A stretch of DNA of 46,409 bases. Source: Penium margaritaceum. Lineage: Eukaryota; Streptophyta; Zygnematophyceae; Desmidiales; Peniaceae. The notes below the pieces were generated by a model. That model ran no database searches. It saw only the letters and a program-made list of their open reading frames with translations, and was not told where the DNA came from. Positions within the stretch are counted from its first letter, which is position 1. Every line of letters starts with the position of its first letter. The translations under genes and the position numbers were made by a program. Of this stretch, positions 44,666-46,409 are shown in pieces. The DNA is taken from NCBI GenBank assembly GCA_023375785.1, contig SZWC01002436.1, positions 68,437 to 114,845 of the forward strand. Direction: 5' to 3'.

Positions 44666-45696
44666 AGTAGCACTGGCTGCTGGTACTGCTGCTTCTGCTG
44701 TTGCTGCTGCTGCATCTGCAGATGTACTCTGCTCCTCCCCGTTCTCCATGCCGGCGTAGTCGCCATCGTCCTCCTCATTGACGTCGGCTTCGTCGACGTC
44801 AGCTCCTGCCGTGGAGGCAAAACCGGGGAGAGGGGGCCGGCGGCGGCAGCGCAGAGCTGGGAGCGGCATGACGCGGCGCAGGTCTCGCGACCCCACCGTT
44901 GCCTCGCCCCCCAGTTCTTCCCACAACCTGCCACAGTTACAGTGCCATGTGGCATGCATGTGCCGTGGACATGGCAGAGGTCACGTGCCACGGACATGGC
45001 AGAGGTCACGTGAAACGCATGTGTTGTGCGAGTGCCAGAGGTGATGCATGAGGCCCAGGCACCCCGTGCACCGATCTGCGCGGCACTGCCGGACACGTTG
45101 CCGCAGAGGAGACCTGCTGTTGAAACGTGGCAGGTCTTCTCACAACCCACAACAACCATCATGAACCGTGCACCACTGCAAGCCTCACTGGAAAAGACCA
45201 CGGAGGTGGAAATGCCCATGTAACCTCCCTTCCCCTCCCACCCTCCCCTGTCCCCTCCTCTCCTAGCCCCCAATCCCCCAACCCCAGCCCCCAATCCCCT
45301 CCCCCACCCCCCCAACCAAACCGCACATGAAACACAATCCCACGTGTCACCGCACCGCACACACCTCCGCACACCATGCCTCAGTTGTGGATGCTCTGCC
45401 CACTCCTCCCTTCTCCGCACGGAGTCGCTATTTCCCTCGCCATCCTTTCCCCTCACAGCCTTCCCTTCTTCCCCCGAGAGCAGGTCCACGAGCGGCGCGA
45501 GCACAAAGGGGCGCTCGTGCAGGCGCGGGTGCGGCACGTGCAGGGACTCCGAGTCGACGGCCTGAGTGCCGTAGAAGACGATGTCGAGGTCGAGCGGGCG
45601 CGGGCCGTTGCGCTGCGCCGCAAAGTCTCGACCGAGGTACTTCTCGATGGACTTGAGCACGCCCAGCAGCTCGTGCGCAGGCAGCCGCGTGCGCGC
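42780..45696 (-). CDS. HPPK-DHPS: HPPK-DHPS bifunctional folate synthesis gene, 3' part (three exons)
   Basis: A plant-type fusion of 6-hydroxymethyl-7,8-dihydropterin pyrophosphokinase and dihydropteroate synthase. These are two consecutive steps of folate synthesis that act in mitochondria in plants. Three exons, 45365-45696, 44298-44927 and 42780-43572 (stop TGA at 42780-42782), join with GT-AG introns, and both introns split an AGG Arg codon after its second base. The reading frame is continuous across all three (1755 nt). The N-terminal HPPK exons and any targeting peptide are missing and should lie to the right, beyond the N join at 45825. The fusion-specific linker LWEELGGEATVGSRDLRRV resembles the plant enzymes. 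All DHPS catalytic motifs are intact, so the gene looks functional. Confidence 0.93.
43573..44297 (-). other. HPPK-DHPS intron (725 bp) carrying a MITE
   Basis: The donor is ACGAG|GTGCGG at 44297 and the acceptor is GCATGCAG at 43573. The phase matches on both sides. About half of the intron is the MITE at 43679-44060. Confidence 0.9.
43679..44060. mobile_element. 382-bp hAT-like MITE in the DHPS intron
   Basis: Terminal inverted repeats CTATGATGCAAATTTCGGT (left) and its complement with one mismatch (right) are bounded by an exact 8-bp target duplication GGTGGGAC (43671-43678 and 44061-44068). The subterminal regions are full of the palindrome GGCCGAAATTTCGGCC and half-sites. It has no coding capacity. 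Confidence 0.95.
44298..44927 (-). CDS. HPPK-DHPS: HPPK-DHPS middle exon: linker and DHPS N-terminus
   Basis: The acceptor GTGGCAG|GTTGTGG opens with the linker LWEELGGEATVGSRDLRRV typical of plant fusions. A long insertion of about 130 residues follows: an acidic stretch (EADVNEEDDGDYAG), then poly-Ala encoded by GCA runs, then a basic stretch. Next comes PLVMGVLNVTPDSFSDGG, the DHPS signature with its metal-binding Asn, then the helix AREMVADGVDVVDVGGQSTR leading to the donor ACGAG|GT. In most plant enzymes the linker joins the signature directly with no such insertion. Phase analysis places the exon ends exactly. Confidence 0.94.
44928..45364 (-). other. HPPK-DHPS intron (437 bp), G-rich on the gene strand
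   Basis: The donor is GCGGAG|GTGTGT at 45364 and the acceptor is TGTGGCAG at 44928. Two near-identical copies of GGACATGGCAGAGGTCACGT (plus strand) lie near 44967-45012. A run of G tracts on the gene strand occupies about 45226-45318. Confidence 0.85.
45365..45696 (-). CDS. HPPK-DHPS: HPPK-DHPS exon: HPPK C-terminal part
   Basis: The acceptor CGTGGCAG|GCGCGC is followed by RTRLPAHELLGVLKSIEKYL, then RNGPRPLDLDIVFYG, which carries the Arg and the two Mg-binding Asp residues of HPPK. PHPRLHERPFVLAPLVDLL follows. The exon then runs through a variable stretch to a donor (CGGAG|GTGTGT) whose phase matches the next exon. This choice places a Trp (WAEHPQLRHGVRR) at what I recall as the same distance from the WEELGGE motif as in plant enzymes. 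An alternative donor at 45457 (GGCT|GTGAG) would not be in phase with the next exon. Confidence 0.9.
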
Positions 45697-45824
45697 CTGC
45701 CACGATTGCACGTGCGCACACACACACACATGAGCACAAACAGAAGCGTGTGAGCACCCGAGAAAACTAAGGACGTGCATGCATAGCACAAGTGTGGATG
45801 ATCCCCCCCCCCCCCCCCCCCCCC
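45697..45824 (-). other. Upstream intron fragment with CA and C runs
   Basis: Intron sequence beside the HPPK exon. It holds a short (CA)n at about 45717-45731 and an uninterrupted C run at 45803-45824 that ends in a single N. Confidence 0.7.
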
Positions 45825-45825
45825 N
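45825..45825. other. Single-N assembly join
   Basis: One N directly follows a 22-base C run. The order and distance of sequences across it are uncertain. Confidence 0.9.
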
Positions 45826-45981
45826 TAAGGCTGCACACCGAATCCGGTTCGCGAATCTGAAGCTGGATTCGGATTCGCGAGTCCGAATCCACTGCTGGAT
45901 TCGGATTCGCGGATCCGAATCCAAGATTCGCGAATCCTTGTGGATTCACGAATTTTGGCGAATCCTTTGGTGTGGGCTTAG
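45826..45981. mobile_element. Palindrome-rich DNA-element end (hAT-like)
   Basis: It starts TAAGGCTGCACACCGAATCC, resembling the CAGGGCTGCAATACCG end of the hAT element at 9237-10595. It is filled with GGATTCGCGAATCC-type palindromes. A weak inverted match, TTTGGTGTGGGCTTA, ends near 45981. The left flank is an N, so no target duplication can be tested. Confidence 0.45.
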
Positions 45982-46008
45982 TTCTGTTGCCAGGAAAATA
46001 CACGGTTG

Positions 46009-46305
46009 TTAAAAAAAATATCGGATGACCTCTGGTCCAACTCCCGTTCCTTGCATGAGCGATTTGACAGTGCCCCGTTCGCTCCGGAAGCGAAGCATGC
46101 CAGTCAGGTCTAACACCTGATTCGCTCGACGCCAGGCCTCGATGACCTGGCTTGACTGATGTACGCGAGTCAGGACTTCGCACGCCAACGGAATTTCCTG
46201 AGTGGTACGCACTGAATCGCTGCTCGCTCGTGGAAAACGTGCAAGTGAGTGGCGAATCATTTGTCGCCAACTTCGTGCATGTGTCAGGCCGTTGACCTGG
46301 CACAT
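46009..46305 (-). CDS. Unidentified ORF of about 98 codons
   Basis: From an ATG at 46303-46305 (MCQVNGLTHARSWRQMIRHS) the frame runs to a stop at 46009-46011 with ordinary residue composition, including RVHQSSQVIEAWRRANQVLD. The frame stays open further upstream without an ATG. I recognise no family. It could be an exon or fragment of a transposase next to the palindrome-rich element, or chance. It shows no HPPK similarity. Confidence 0.25.
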   Translation of the reverse strand: MCQVNGLTHARSWRQMIRHSLARFPRASSDSVRTTQEIPLACEVLTRVHQSSQVIEAWRRANQVLDLTGMLRFRSERGTVKSLMQGTGVGPEVIRYFF

Positions 46306-46409
46306 GCACAATTTCCGCAAGTAAGCGCAGCCGTCAGCTTCCGAGGTTTCAAAACTTCGGAAGTTGAATTCATGGGCGTCCTCGCTCGACAGTCGGACGT
46401 GAAAGGGAC

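Noticed and set aside
45364..45457. Splice donor GGCT|GTGAG at 45457/45456 for the HPPK exon
   Set aside because: It would end the exon in phase 0, while the next exon at 44927 begins with the third base of a codon; the donor at 45365/45364 fits without an extra exon.

Overview
The window is eukaryotic nuclear DNA, almost certainly from a green-lineage (streptophyte) genome. It carries one recognisable host gene, the right-hand part of a plant-type bifunctional folate-synthesis gene (HPPK-DHPS) split by spliceosomal introns. That gene is embedded in nested LTR retrotransposons, hAT-type DNA elements, microsatellites and assembly gaps. The LTR elements use plant-style primer sites complementary to initiator tRNA-Met, and the Ty3/gypsy copies carry chromodomains. 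GC-rich exons with CAG/GCA runs would fit a charophyte such as Chara, but the species is an inference and not proven by the sequence.

Layout. 1-5613: a TC microsatellite, then a decayed, apparently non-autonomous LTR element with a CCHC knuckle, a long Ala/Ser/Thr-rich tract, a polypurine tract and a putative 1.3 kb LTR holding a 162-bp palindrome. 5614-12760: a broken Ty1/copia element (copia-1) with gag, protease, integrase and half of the reverse transcriptase. It is interrupted at 9237-10595 by a hAT-type element with an exact 8-bp target duplication, which is itself interrupted at 9298-9642 by a 345-bp TRIM (miniature LTR element) with an exact 5-bp duplication. 12761-24995: three or four decayed Ty3/gypsy chromovirus copies. 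Two are on the minus strand and one is a plus-strand 3' end whose LTR is swollen by about 28 copies of a 19-bp minisatellite. 25000-32619: AT-richer repeat-derived DNA with a 939-base N gap beside a GA microsatellite and no recognisable gene. 32625-42054: a structurally complete copia element (copia-2, minus strand, 9.4 kb, 5-bp target duplication CCATC). It has about 4% LTR divergence, several stop codons, a solo LTR of its own family in its leader, and an internal duplication at a single N that looks like an assembly artefact. 42780-45696: three exons of HPPK-DHPS on the minus strand, with a 382-bp hAT-like MITE in one intron. 45803-46409: a poly-C/N join followed by another palindrome-rich element end and an unidentified ORF.

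The only part likely to have a cellular function is HPPK-DHPS, which makes dihydropteroate from 6-hydroxymethyl-dihydropterin and p-aminobenzoate. Every retroelement protein region I could read carries stops, frameshifts or lost catalytic residues. The window is most informative as a record of nested insertion. Exact target-site duplications give the order copia-1, then hAT, then TRIM. They also show a solo LTR inside copia-2, copia-2 about 0.7 kb beyond the HPPK-DHPS stop codon, and a MITE inside its intron.
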